Origin: Microbulbifer hainanensis
Lineage (GTDB): Bacteria; Pseudomonadota; Gammaproteobacteria; Pseudomonadales; Cellvibrionaceae
Assembly: GCF_014904735.1 (NCBI RefSeq)
Contig: NZ_JACZCR010000019.1
Coordinates: 1-64,000 of the forward strand
Direction: 5' to 3'
DNA length: 64,000 bases
A model generated the notes under the pieces. The model searched no databases. It saw nothing but the letters and a program-made list of their open reading frames with translations, and was not told where the DNA came from. Made by a program: the position numbers and the translations under genes. Shown piece after piece: positions 23,592-32,507 of the stretch (position 1 is the first letter of the stretch; the number at the start of each line of letters is the position of its first letter).

Positions 23592-24116
23592 ATGAGCCGC
23601 TGTATCCAGTCACTGATTTTTGTCCTCGCCGCTATCGCAGGGCTACCGGCCATCGCCGCAGAGGGCCCGTTGGCCTCTGCCAATGTCGAGGCACTGAAAG
23701 GCGAGGTACTGAAGCTCAACCGCGACCTGCTGATTCTCGAGGAAGACCTTTTGTATCCGGCGCAGAGCCAGATCGCGGTCTATGTCTCGATGGACGTGGG
23801 GCACTACTTTAAACTGGATGCGGTAAAACTGCAGATCGACAACAAGCTCACCGCCAGCCACCTGTATACGGAACACCAGCGCAATGCGCTGATCCGCGGC
23901 GGTATCCAGCCGCTGTACAAGGGCAACCTCAAGGCCGGCACCTACAGTGTGTCCGCGTTCTTTACCGGCATCGGTCCGGAGGGACGCGAGTACAAGCGCG
24001 CGGCGAATCTCGAGCTGGAAAAAACCGATGAACCGGCGGTGATCGAGCTGCGCATTGCCGACTCCGCCGGCAAACAGCAGCCGGAATTCCAGCTGGTACA
24101 GTGGCCGGCGCCCTGA
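23592..24116 (+). CDS. Exported protein of unknown function, first gene of TPR-ExbBD operon
   Basis: 174 residues. Signal peptide ends near GLPAIAAEG. The mature part starts with a heptad-like helix (LASANVEALKGEVLKLNRDLLILEEDLLYPAQ) and continues as a beta-rich domain (IAVYVSMDVGHYFKLDAVKLQIDN, LKAGTYSVSAFFTGIGPEGREY). I do not recognise the family. It is 6 bp upstream of the first TPR gene and opens an operon that ends with ExbB, two ExbD proteins and an AgmX-like protein. It probably works in the periplasm with that motor. Confidence 0.8.
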   Translation: MSRCIQSLIFVLAAIAGLPAIAAEGPLASANVEALKGEVLKLNRDLLILEEDLLYPAQSQIAVYVSMDVGHYFKLDAVKLQIDNKLTASHLYTEHQRNALIRGGIQPLYKGNLKAGTYSVSAFFTGIGPEGREYKRAANLELEKTDEPAVIELRIADSAGKQQPEFQLVQWPAP

Positions 24117-24122
24117 CCCGCG

Positions 24123-26030
24123 ATGCTGTATCGATCCCTGGTCAACAGAATCTCCCTGGCGGCAGCGCTGTTCGGCGCCGCAACCGCAGCCATTGGTGAC
24201 GAAAAATATACCCAGGCCCAGGACATGGCCTACGGGGTCGCGCTGTACGATTATTTCCAGGGTAACTATTTCGACGCGCTGAGCACCCTGATGGTCGCCG
24301 GACAGCGCGGCAGTATCCGCGTGCATGCGGACAACGCGGAACTGATCGAAGGTGGAATCAGCCTCGGGTTTGGCATGCAGCAGCGCGCCGCGGACCTGTT
24401 TACCCGGCAGCTGGAAAAAGCCGATGGCGATCCGGAATCCCTTGCCCGCTACCGCCACGTCGCCTGGCTGAAACTCGCCGAATTGACCTATCGACAGCAG
24501 AATTGGTCCCTCAGTACCGAATATCTGCAGAACTCCGGCGCAGCCGCTGAAACCCCGCTGGCAGTGAACCTCGCATTGCGCGGCGGTGACATCGCAACGG
24601 CACAACAGCGCCTGGAAAATCTGGACAAAGATAGGGTGTCGGCGAGCCGACGCGTGCTCGCGCAAATCAATATCGCTGCGGCACTGGCGCGTGCGCAACG
24701 CTACGGCGAAGCGGTGCGTTACTACCAGCTGGCCAGTGCGCTGGCGGTCGCAAGCGATGCATCCAGTGAAATCGAAATCCTGCGTGACCGCACTCATATC
24801 GGTGCCGGATACGCCTTTGCGCTGCAGCAGCGCTATGCGCAAGCACTGGAAGAATTCCGCCGTGTGCGATTGCACACCGCCTGGGCCGATCGCGCTCTAC
24901 TCGGCATGAGCTGGGCGGCGATCAACAGTGGCGAATACCAGACGGCCGTGGACGCACTGCAATTTCTGCGCGATCGCAACAGCAACACACCAGCGGCCCG
25001 CGAGGCACTGGTGGCACTGCCCTTCAGCTACGAAAAGCTGCAGCGCCCCAAAGCCGCACTGGTCGCCTATCAGCAGGCAGAGCAGCAGTACCGCGCGTCG
25101 CTCAGTGAACTGCAGCAGCTGGTCAGGGATGTGAGCGCGCTGCAGTTTGTGCCGACGCAGGACACCGATATCCAGCGCTACGGATGGTTGCAACTGGCGG
25201 AGACGCCGTCGCTGTTGCGCGACAATCGCCGCTACCTGCACCACATCCTGGAGAGCGACGCCTTTCAGTTGCGCCTGTCGGAACTGCGCGATCTACAACA
25301 GCTCGCACAGGTCATCGATCGCTGGCAACAGCGCCTGCCATTGTTCGATCAGCTGATTGCCGATCGCAAACAACGCCGACGTAATATCGTCGATGGCTAT
25401 AACAGTGCGCAGTACGATCAACAGGTGGAAATTGCCCAGCAGCAGTACCGGGCACTGGAAAGTGCACTGACCCGGATCCAAGACAAGCGAGATTTTCTCG
25501 CACTACTGCGTGCCAGTGGCGGTACCGATGCCAAAACACTGGCGCGAATTGAAGACGCAGAAGCCCGCTACCGCAAACTCGCGCCCCGCGGGATGGCACG
25601 CGATACCCAGGCAACCAGCCTGGAACGCGCGCGCGGTATCCTTCTATGGCGTGCCAGCGAGCAGTATCACGAGAACCTGTGGCAACAGCGCAAGACCCTG
25701 AGTGGGCTCGACAAACAAATTCAGCTGGCCACCGCGCGCCAGCGGAAAGTCGAGCAGATTGCGCAACGCGCGCCGCAGCTCCAGCAACTGCAGAATAAGG
25801 TCGAAAGCGCCACACCGCGCCTGGCGAAACAGCGCGATGCCATCGCCGATGCCACCGCGACTATTGAGGCTTCAATACGTCGCGATGTCCTCGCCGCCCT
25901 GAATCGCGAACGTAGCCAGATTCAGCAGTACATGGCACACAGCCGGCTCGCCATTGCCCGACTACAGGACAGCGCCCTTCAGGCCGCTCCCGCTGCCCCG
26001 GTGTTGGAAACGGGGAACGACGATGCGTAA
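24123..26030 (+). CDS. Exported TPR protein with C-terminal coiled coil
   Basis: 635 residues. The signal peptide is short (about residues 1-24). TPR-like helices run from about residue 30 to 320 (VALYDYFQGNYFDALSTLMVAGQRG, FALQQRYAQALEEFRRVRLHTAWADRALLGMSWAAINSGEYQTAVDAL). A Gln/Arg-rich coiled coil fills about 400-625. No lipobox Cys was seen, so it is likely soluble in the periplasm. Its last codons overlap the start of the next TPR gene (ATGCGTAA). A scaffold role with the neighbouring motor is inference. Confidence 0.85.
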   Translation: MLYRSLVNRISLAAALFGAATAAIGDEKYTQAQDMAYGVALYDYFQGNYFDALSTLMVAGQRGSIRVHADNAELIEGGISLGFGMQQRAADLFTRQLEKADGDPESLARYRHVAWLKLAELTYRQQNWSLSTEYLQNSGAAAETPLAVNLALRGGDIATAQQRLENLDKDRVSASRRVLAQINIAAALARAQRYGEAVRYYQLASALAVASDASSEIEILRDRTHIGAGYAFALQQRYAQALEEFRRVRLHTAWADRALLGMSWAAINSGEYQTAVDALQFLRDRNSNTPAAREALVALPFSYEKLQRPKAALVAYQQAEQQYRASLSELQQLVRDVSALQFVPTQDTDIQRYGWLQLAETPSLLRDNRRYLHHILESDAFQLRLSELRDLQQLAQVIDRWQQRLPLFDQLIADRKQRRRNIVDGYNSAQYDQQVEIAQQQYRALESALTRIQDKRDFLALLRASGGTDAKTLARIEDAEARYRKLAPRGMARDTQATSLERARGILLWRASEQYHENLWQQRKTLSGLDKQIQLATARQRKVEQIAQRAPQLQQLQNKVESATPRLAKQRDAIADATATIEASIRRDVLAALNRERSQIQQYMAHSRLAIARLQDSALQAAPAAPVLETGNDDA

Positions 26031-28842
26031 GCAATTGTACGGCCACTCCGGAAAGATTCTCGCGCTCGCCATCAGTTGCGCTGTAACTGCCTCCTGCAGT
26101 AACCAACCGCCGGCTACCCTCGCGAACCTGCCGACCGCCACACTGCCAGCCGAACCCGCCATCACCGTGCCGCAGCCGGATATCGCCGAACTGCAGCGCA
26201 ATTATGAAGCGGCCCTGGCGAGCAGTATGGATCCGCATACGCGCCGACAGATCCAGCTGCGGCTGGCGGACCTGGAAATGGAGCGGTTGGAACAGCAGCA
26301 GGCGCAGCATCCGGGTACGGCGGTCTCCTACAACAGCGCGGTGCAGCGCTATGAGGCACTGGCGGCGGCAGCACCGGACGACGACTATATTCTCTACCGG
26401 CTGGCGCGGGCCCGCGCGCTGAACGGCGAGACGACGCAATCGCTACAGGCGCTCGAGGACATTGCCAGTGCCGCACCGGAGTCCCCGTTCATCGGCGAAG
26501 TCCTGTTCCGCCGCGGCGAAGCGGCGTTCAACCGCAGGGACCATGACGCTGCAGCGCGTGATTTCACCGCGCTGCTGCAGCGTACGGAAACCGATGGGGA
26601 CAGCCCCTTCGCCGACAATGCGCGCTATATGCTCGGTTGGTCACAGCTTAAATCGGCGCATTACCGCGCATCGACAGAAACATTTCTCGACCTCCTCGAC
26701 CGCTTGAATGAGCGCGCGCCGCTGGCGCAGCTGCCGCAAGGACAACAGCGGCTCGCGCAGGACAGCCTGCGCGGCCTGGCACTGGACCTGAGTTACCAGG
26801 GCGGTGCCGCGGCCATCGAATCCTTCAATCCGGCAGGCGGCAGTCGACCGTATCAACACCGCCTGTACAGCGCCCTCGGCGATTGGTACGCGGACAAGGA
26901 ACGCTATCGCGAAAGTGCCGATGCATTCCTCGCATTTGTCGAACACTACCCACAGAGCACCGAAGCGCCGGCCCTACATCTTCGCGCCATCGAGACATTA
27001 CAGAAGGCCAGGCTCGACGACGAAGTCCTGCCGGCCAAACGACAGTATGTACAGCGCTACGGAATCCGCAGCGATTACTGGGAGCACGCCGACGCGGAGC
27101 AGCGCGACAGGCTGCGCGGCTGGTTGCGTCCGTGGCTCACAGAGCTCGCGCAGTTCGATCACGCCCGTGCCCAGGCACTGGCGACCCAGCGCAGCAAGAG
27201 CGCGCGCGAACAGCGGCAACTGGCCGCACAGTCCCGTCGCGCCTTTCTCGACGCAGCGGCGCTCTACCAACAGTTTGCCGATACCTTTCCCGACGACAGC
27301 GCCACACCGGAACGCGTTTTCCTGATGGCAGAGTGCCTGGAACAGGCCGGTGAATACGCCCGCGCGTGGCAGGCATACAGCGACGTAGCCTGGCAATACA
27401 AAGATAACAAGCGCGGCCCCGAAGCCGGTTATGCCGCTATCCTCATGTCTACGAAGATGCAGAGCCAATCTGCTACCGGCAATACCGTCGCACGGGACCT
27501 GTGGCTGAAGCGCAATACTGAGGCGAGCCTGAAGTTTGCCGAATCATGGCCGGGGGATACCCGTGCACTGCCGGTATTACTCGCCGCCGCGGACCAGTTG
27601 CTACAGCAGTCGCAGTATGTGGAAGCTATCGCCGCAACCGAACGCGCGGCACTCTGGCAACCGCAGCCGGATATAAAACAACAACAGCAGATCGCCATGA
27701 TCCGCGGCCACAGTTATTTTGCGCTCGAGGACTTTGCCAATGCGGAACAGGCCTATACCACTGCCTGGCAGCTCAGTGCCGACGGCGACAGTCTCCACAC
27801 CGCAGCACAGCAGCGTCTCCAGGCCGCCATTTATCGCCAGGCGGAGTTGGCGCAGCAGCAGGGCGACAATGACAGTGCCCTGGAACATCTGCTGCGCATC
27901 CGCGACAGCGGCCGCACAGAGATCGCGGCAACGGCCCAGTATGATGCCATCAACCAGCTGATTGAACTGCAGCAATGGCAAAGGGCCAGTGCTGAGCTGG
28001 CGGATTTCCGACGCTTTTATCCGGCGCACCGACTCACCCCGACCCTCGCGGCCAAGGCCGTCGTCATTTTCCAGGCACTGCAGTTACCTTCTGCCGCTGC
28101 CGATGAATTGATGCGTCTGGCTGCCGGGGATTCAGATCCACAGGTGCGCCGACAGTCCCTGTTTATGGCCGCGGAAACCTATCGCGAAGCCGGAGAAAAA
28201 TCCAAGGCGATCGACGCCTACCGCCAGTACAGCACCCAGTGGCCGCAACCGGCGCAGCAACGGCTGGAAGCGCAATACCAACTGACGCAGCTATTGGAAG
28301 AGGGTAATAGCGAGCGCAACCGCTGGTTGCAGCAACTGGCCGGCAACGGGGATACCTCGCCCCGCGGTCGCTACCTGGCGGCCTACGGCCAGAGTGCGCT
28401 GGCCGAGCAGAGTTACCAGGCTTTTGCGCAACTGCAGCTGCGCCTGCCGCTGAAACCGAGTCTCGCCAGGAAGAAACAGGCAATGGATACCGCCGTCGCG
28501 GATTATCGCAAAGTACTTCAGTTCAATATCGCCGAGTTCACAACCCAGGCCAACTTTCGCCTGGCGGAAGTCTACCGGCAGCTCAGCCGCGACCTGATGG
28601 ACTCACAGCGCCCCCGCGGCCTGAATGCGCTGGAACTGGAGCAGTATGAAATCCTGCTGGAAGAGCAGGCCTACCCGTTCGAGGAAAAGGCGATCGAATT
28701 GCACGAGGCCAACATCCAGCGAACCAGCGACGGCATTTACGATGGGTGGATCAAGCGCAGCTTCGACTCCCTCGCGCGGCTGTTGCCGGCGCGTTACCAG
28801 AAACAGGAAAAAACTCTGGAGTGGAGCGATGCACTGCACTGA
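26023..28842 (+). CDS. Large TPR lipoprotein
   Basis: 939 residues from the ATG at 26023; an upstream in-frame ATG at 25954 lies inside the previous gene and hides the lipoprotein signal. Lipobox VTASC. The mature chain is almost wholly TPR or Sel1-like helical repeats (YILYRLARARALNGETTQSLQALEDI, FIGEVLFRRGEAAFNRRDHDAAARDFTAL, FALEDFANAEQAYTTAWQLSADGDSL). It resembles the large TPR lipoproteins that accompany the Agl/TolQR-type motor genes in other Proteobacteria. The stop overlaps the next gene by 14 bp. A scaffold at the inner leaflet of the outer membrane is plausible. Confidence 0.86.
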   Translation: MRKQLYGHSGKILALAISCAVTASCSNQPPATLANLPTATLPAEPAITVPQPDIAELQRNYEAALASSMDPHTRRQIQLRLADLEMERLEQQQAQHPGTAVSYNSAVQRYEALAAAAPDDDYILYRLARARALNGETTQSLQALEDIASAAPESPFIGEVLFRRGEAAFNRRDHDAAARDFTALLQRTETDGDSPFADNARYMLGWSQLKSAHYRASTETFLDLLDRLNERAPLAQLPQGQQRLAQDSLRGLALDLSYQGGAAAIESFNPAGGSRPYQHRLYSALGDWYADKERYRESADAFLAFVEHYPQSTEAPALHLRAIETLQKARLDDEVLPAKRQYVQRYGIRSDYWEHADAEQRDRLRGWLRPWLTELAQFDHARAQALATQRSKSAREQRQLAAQSRRAFLDAAALYQQFADTFPDDSATPERVFLMAECLEQAGEYARAWQAYSDVAWQYKDNKRGPEAGYAAILMSTKMQSQSATGNTVARDLWLKRNTEASLKFAESWPGDTRALPVLLAAADQLLQQSQYVEAIAATERAALWQPQPDIKQQQQIAMIRGHSYFALEDFANAEQAYTTAWQLSADGDSLHTAAQQRLQAAIYRQAELAQQQGDNDSALEHLLRIRDSGRTEIAATAQYDAINQLIELQQWQRASAELADFRRFYPAHRLTPTLAAKAVVIFQALQLPSAAADELMRLAAGDSDPQVRRQSLFMAAETYREAGEKSKAIDAYRQYSTQWPQPAQQRLEAQYQLTQLLEEGNSERNRWLQQLAGNGDTSPRGRYLAAYGQSALAEQSYQAFAQLQLRLPLKPSLARKKQAMDTAVADYRKVLQFNIAEFTTQANFRLAEVYRQLSRDLMDSQRPRGLNALELEQYEILLEEQAYPFEEKAIELHEANIQRTSDGIYDGWIKRSFDSLARLLPARYQKQEKTLEWSDALH

Positions 28843-29470
28843 CGCCCAGACTTATCGCCCCAACTGGATCGCAAGGAGCCTCGCCGCGGGAACAATACTA
28901 TTGCTCGCGGCCTGTAGTTCCGTCACGACGCCACCTGCGGATACTGCTGGCAATGCGGCCACAGCGACAGCCAATCCCTATCTCGCAGAGCCGGAGCGCG
29001 CTCCGCAGGCCGCAAGAGACGGAATGGAAATTGCACATCAGGCCTATAACGACGGAAATCTGGCACAGGCCGAAGCGGAATTAATCAAGCTGACAGAAAC
29101 CTGGCCCACACTGTCCGGGCTCTGGCTCAACCTGGGCATAGTGCAGCAGCGCGCCGACAAGACACAGGCAGCGGAACAGAGTCTGCGCCACGCCATTGAG
29201 GTCAACGATAACAACATCTTTGCCTGGAACCAGCTGGCGGCGCTGCTGCGCGATACCGGTCGATTTGACCAGGCCCGGCAGTGCTATGAAGCGGCGCTGC
29301 AGCGCTGGCCCGACTACGGCGATGCGCATCGCAACCTGGGCATACTGTACGACCTCTACCTGCACCAGCCGGACAAGGCTCTGCCACACTATCGCGCGGC
29401 CCAGGCCGCACTCGAGGAGCCGGACAAGCAACTCTCCGGCTGGATCGTGGAACTGGAGCGGAGACTCTGA
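28829..29470 (+). CDS. Small TPR lipoprotein
   Basis: 213 residues from the ATG at 28829, preceded by GGAG. Longer in-frame starts fall inside the preceding gene. Lipobox LLAAC at about residue 30, then three or so TPR units (AHQAYNDGNLAQAEAELIKLTETWP, LWLNLGIVQQRADKTQAAEQSLRHAIE, AWNQLAALLRDTGRFDQARQCYEAALQRWP). Comparable in form to PilF-type pilotins or AglT-like proteins, but context favours a partner of the ExbBD motor. The stop codon shares a base with the next start (TGATG). Confidence 0.85.
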   Translation: MHCTDAQTYRPNWIARSLAAGTILLLAACSSVTTPPADTAGNAATATANPYLAEPERAPQAARDGMEIAHQAYNDGNLAQAEAELIKLTETWPTLSGLWLNLGIVQQRADKTQAAEQSLRHAIEVNDNNIFAWNQLAALLRDTGRFDQARQCYEAALQRWPDYGDAHRNLGILYDLYLHQPDKALPHYRAAQAALEEPDKQLSGWIVELERRL

Positions 29471-29760
29471 TGCGCAACGTGGCCCACAAAGCAATAACAG
29501 CCTTGATGCTGGCCAGCGTGCTGGCCGCACCCGCCACTGCAGAAGAGGCGGCGGTCAACCTTGAATCGACAATCATCGGCAACCGCGAGGAACCAAATGT
29601 CCTCTACATTATTCCGTGGAAGCAGGCGGACAGCCTGAAACGGCTGGAAAGCAGCCTGCCACAGACGATCGGCGACGTGTTTGCACACCGCGAATATTCA
29701 GAATTGCAGCGTGAAATCGAGCAGATGCAGTCAGAACAACAAATAGAATCCAAACAGTAA
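29470..29760 (+). CDS. Small exported protein of unknown function
   Basis: 96 residues. Signal peptide MRNVAHKAITALMLASVLAAPATAEE, then NLESTIIGNREEPNVLYIIPWKQAD and a Glu/Gln-rich helical tail. The TIIGNREEPNVLYIIPWK segment looks conserved-type, but I cannot name the family. Start and previous stop overlap by one base, so translation is coupled. It lies directly before the ExbB gene and is probably a periplasmic accessory subunit of that motor. Confidence 0.75.
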   Translation: MRNVAHKAITALMLASVLAAPATAEEAAVNLESTIIGNREEPNVLYIIPWKQADSLKRLESSLPQTIGDVFAHREYSELQREIEQMQSEQQIESKQ

Positions 29761-29786
29761 CCATAGAATCGCCCGGAGGTCGGCAT

Positions 29787-30452
29787 ATGGAATTCACTCA
29801 GGCGCTGCTGCGCTTTTTTCAGAACGGTGGTCCCTTCATGTACCCCATTGCCCTGGTGCTGGTCATCGGCCTGGCGATGGTCGTGGAGCGCTGGATTTTC
29901 CTGTCCCTGGCGAAGACCGCCAACCGTCGCGCCTACCAACAGGTACTGCCGATGCTGCAGAAGCGCAATTACAACGGCGTCCTGCAGCTCGCCCGTGAAA
30001 ACAAAGCCGCCATGGGACGCATCGCTGCCGCGGGTATCGGGACATTGCAGTACGCCAAACGGGACGAAAACATTGCCCTGGCAATCGAGGAAGGCATTCT
30101 CGAAGCGGTGCCGCGGCTGGAAAAACGCACCAGCTACCTGGCAACCCTGGCCAATATCGCCACTCTGTTGGGGCTGCTCGGCACCATCATGGGCCTGATT
30201 GCCGCCTTTACGGCAGTGGCCAATGCCGACCCATCCGAAAAGGCGTCCATGCTCTCTTCCAGTATTTCCGTCGCCATGAATACCACGGCTTTCGGTCTCA
30301 TCTCCGCCATTCCGCTGCTGCTGTTCTATTCCATGCTGCAGAACAAGACCAACGAGATCGTCGACAGCCTGCAGATGGCCGGTGTGAAATACCTGAACCT
30401 GCTCAGCATGGGGCGGATTCAGATGGCAGAACAGAAAGCGGCAAAAAGCTGA
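29787..30452 (+). CDS. MotA/TolQ/ExbB proton channel family protein
   Basis: 221 residues with three membrane helices: about 16-38 (FMYPIALVLVIGLAMVVERWIFL), about 110-145 (YLATLANIATLLGLLGTIMGLIAAFTAV) and about 155-185 (SISVAMNTTAFGLISAIPLLLFYSML). These carry the usual ExbB Gly/Thr-rich channel signature. The start has a good GGAGG. It forms the inner-membrane stator of a proton-motive-force-driven complex with the two ExbD proteins that follow. This set is separate from any general TonB system elsewhere in the genome. Confidence 0.93.
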   Translation: MEFTQALLRFFQNGGPFMYPIALVLVIGLAMVVERWIFLSLAKTANRRAYQQVLPMLQKRNYNGVLQLARENKAAMGRIAAAGIGTLQYAKRDENIALAIEEGILEAVPRLEKRTSYLATLANIATLLGLLGTIMGLIAAFTAVANADPSEKASMLSSSISVAMNTTAFGLISAIPLLLFYSMLQNKTNEIVDSLQMAGVKYLNLLSMGRIQMAEQKAAKS

Positions 30453-30464
30453 CGGCTGGCAATT

Positions 30465-30998
30465 ATGCTCAAACTGAATCTTCGCCGGCGGGCTTCCACG
30501 GATGCGGAACTGGATATCACCTCATTTATGAGCCTGATGACAATTCTAGTTCCTGTCCTGCTACTGAATATGGTGTTTTCGCACATTTCCGTACTCAAGC
30601 TGAACCTGCCGGGGCTCAGCGAGGCCAGTGCCAGCGCGCAAGAAAACCGCCAATTGGAAGTGGTGCTGCGACACGATCATATCGACATCAACTATCCGGC
30701 CGGTATGCGGGTAAAACGCATCCCCAATAAAAACGGCCAGCCGGACTTCTCAACAATGTCGAATGTACTGCAGGAAGTGAAACGGCAGCTCGCCGAAAAA
30801 TCCATCGAGAAGAAGGACCTGGTCATCCTGTCGGAAGTCCATACACCGTACAAAACCCTGGTTAAAGCGATGGATACCGCCCGCAGCTACCGCGCTGTGG
30901 TAGCCGCCTCCGTAGTGGATGCCGAGCTCTTCCCGCAGATATCCCTGGGCGATGCGCCGGCTGCGACACAATTGGTACAAACGGCAGCGGGGCAATAA
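30465..30998 (+). CDS. ExbD/TolR-like protein lacking the membrane aspartate
   Basis: 177 residues: cytoplasmic N-terminus, one membrane helix (about 18-40) and a periplasmic ExbD domain with LNLPG after the helix. In the helix, DITSFMSLMTILVPVLL has Ser23 where the second ExbD and the family have the essential proton-carrying Asp (compare VSLMDIFTILVFFLL). The periplasmic domain is long (KKDLVILSEVHTPYKTLVKAMDTAR is the usual end motif). It may be a non-conducting, structural partner of the next gene product, giving an ExbD heterodimer. Confidence 0.9.
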   Translation: MLKLNLRRRASTDAELDITSFMSLMTILVPVLLLNMVFSHISVLKLNLPGLSEASASAQENRQLEVVLRHDHIDINYPAGMRVKRIPNKNGQPDFSTMSNVLQEVKRQLAEKSIEKKDLVILSEVHTPYKTLVKAMDTARSYRAVVAASVVDAELFPQISLGDAPAATQLVQTAAGQ

Positions 30999-30999
30999 C

Positions 31000-31518
31000 A
31001 TGAATTTAAATGTGGGCGCCAAACTGCAGCAGCGTAAACAGCGCCAGAAGAAACAGCAGTCAAGACTCAATCTCGTTTCCCTGATGGATATCTTCACCAT
31101 TCTGGTTTTCTTCCTACTGGTGAACTCCTCTGATGTCGAAGTGCTGCAGACTGATAAAACCATCAAGCTGCCGGAATCCACCGCACAGCAGAAACCGGAG
31201 ATGACCGCCCTCGTCCGGGTCAACAACCAGCAGCTGTATGTTGGAGAACGGCTGGTCGCAGAGGTCGACGACATCGATCTCAATGCCGATAAAATCGAAC
31301 CGCTGTTCAGGGAGCTCGAATACCTCGCCAACCGCGCCGGCCCATTGTCGGCGGATAAAGAGGCGGCCGGACGCGCTGTGACCATCATGGGCGACGAAAT
31401 GGTGCCCTATGAACTCCTGCGGCAGATTATGCGTACATGCGCGGCAGCGGACTTCCGCGATATGGCCTTTGCGGTCAACCAGACATCACCAGAAGATCCG
31501 CCGGGGGTCGACGGCTGA
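31000..31518 (+). CDS. ExbD/TolR-like protein (with membrane aspartate)
   Basis: 172 residues from the ATG at 31000, one base after the preceding stop; an in-frame start at 30919 lies inside that gene. A Lys/Arg/Gln-rich cytoplasmic tail (KLQQRKQRQKKQQSR) leads into the helix NLVSLMDIFTILVFFLLVNSSD with Asp30, the proton-translocating residue. The periplasmic part contains LPES after the helix and the end motif ALVRVNN through LLRQIMRTCAAADFRDMAFAV. Paired with the upstream paralogue that lacks this Asp. Confidence 0.92.
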   Translation: MNLNVGAKLQQRKQRQKKQQSRLNLVSLMDIFTILVFFLLVNSSDVEVLQTDKTIKLPESTAQQKPEMTALVRVNNQQLYVGERLVAEVDDIDLNADKIEPLFRELEYLANRAGPLSADKEAAGRAVTIMGDEMVPYELLRQIMRTCAAADFRDMAFAVNQTSPEDPPGVDG

Positions 31519-31519
31519 T

Positions 31520-32485
31520 ATGGCGACCGCAATGAGAACTCCGCTTCCCCCCTGGCAATTGCAGGATGCCGTGCTGCCCTGGTCTGCTTCAGCAGCAGAG
31601 GATGAGCGATTCCGGCGCTATCTGCGTAACGGTCTCATCGCCTTTGTGCTGCTGGGAATCACCGTAGCTTTGATACCTATTCCGGAACTCAGCCGCGAAC
31701 AGGCCGAACGGGTTCCGCCGCAGCTGGCACGGGTAATTCTCGAAAAGAAGGCACTACCCAAACCGAAGCCCATACCCAAGCCTGTAATCAAAGAGGTCGA
31801 GAAAAAGCCGAAGAAAGCGCCGGTAGCCAAGAAAGTTGAAGCAAAGCCGATACCCAAGGAAAAACCACCGGCCGCCAAGGTTCAGCTGGCTCGGGAAAAA
31901 GCCGCCAACAGCGGGCTAATGCAGATGCAGGATGATCTCCTGGCGATGCGCGAGAGCGTAAATGTCGCGGAAGTCAGTGGCGGCCAACTGACAGCCGGTG
32001 CCGCCAGAGCCCAAACCATCGACCGTTCGCTAATCTCTGATCGCTCTAAGACCTCGAGTGGTGGTGTGAATACCGCCAAGCTAAGTCGCAACACAGGCGG
32101 TGCTGCCCTGGCCGCCCGCGAAACCACGGTTGTTAAGACTGCGCAGGCGAGTGGCGCCGCCCGGGAAGCGGGCAAGAAAGTTCGGAGGGAAAAATCAGCG
32201 AGGGCTGAAGCCGCCATCCGCAGCATCATGGAAGCGAATAAAGGGGCAATCTACGCAATCTATAATCGCGCTCTCCGGCGTGACCCGACACTACAGGGCA
32301 AAGTGACGGTACAGCTGGTCATCGAGGCCAATGGCAGTATTTCGGCGATCAAGCTGATCAGCAGTGAACTGGATAGCCCGGCACTGGAACACAAGCTTCT
32401 TGCGCGGATCCGCCTGATCAACTTCGGTGCGGATAATGTCGAGCAAACGACACTCAACTATTCCATTGATTTTCTGCCGTCCTGA
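31520..32485 (+). CDS. AgmX/PglI C-terminal domain protein, TonB-like energy transducer
   Basis: 321 residues from the ATG at 31520, which follows the previous stop by one base. One membrane helix (about residues 35-55, GLIAFVLLGITVALIPIPEL) is followed by a Pro/Lys-rich linker (PKPKPIPKPVIKEVEKKPKK) as in TonB, then an AgmX/PglI C-terminal domain (IRSIMEANKGAIYAIYNRALRRDPTLQGKVTVQLVIEANGSISAIKLI). This is the expected transducer that carries motor force across the periplasm. The family name comes from Myxococcus gliding genes; I see no direct evidence of gliding here. It ends the operon in a hairpin shared with the convergent gene. Confidence 0.9.
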   Translation: MATAMRTPLPPWQLQDAVLPWSASAAEDERFRRYLRNGLIAFVLLGITVALIPIPELSREQAERVPPQLARVILEKKALPKPKPIPKPVIKEVEKKPKKAPVAKKVEAKPIPKEKPPAAKVQLAREKAANSGLMQMQDDLLAMRESVNVAEVSGGQLTAGAARAQTIDRSLISDRSKTSSGGVNTAKLSRNTGGAALAARETTVVKTAQASGAAREAGKKVRREKSARAEAAIRSIMEANKGAIYAIYNRALRRDPTLQGKVTVQLVIEANGSISAIKLISSELDSPALEHKLLARIRLINFGADNVEQTTLNYSIDFLPS

Positions 32486-32496
32486 ATGGGCGGCAG
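32474..32496. terminator. Hairpin between convergent AgmX and G8-lipoprotein genes
   Basis: 9-bp stem CTGCCGTCC / GGGCGGCAG (one G-U pair) with loop TGAAT. It overlaps the AgmX stop codon and lies 11 bp from the end of the convergent gene. No T tract, but it is the only structure in the 22-bp gap. Confidence 0.5.
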
Positions 32497-32507
32497 TACT
32501 CTGATCT

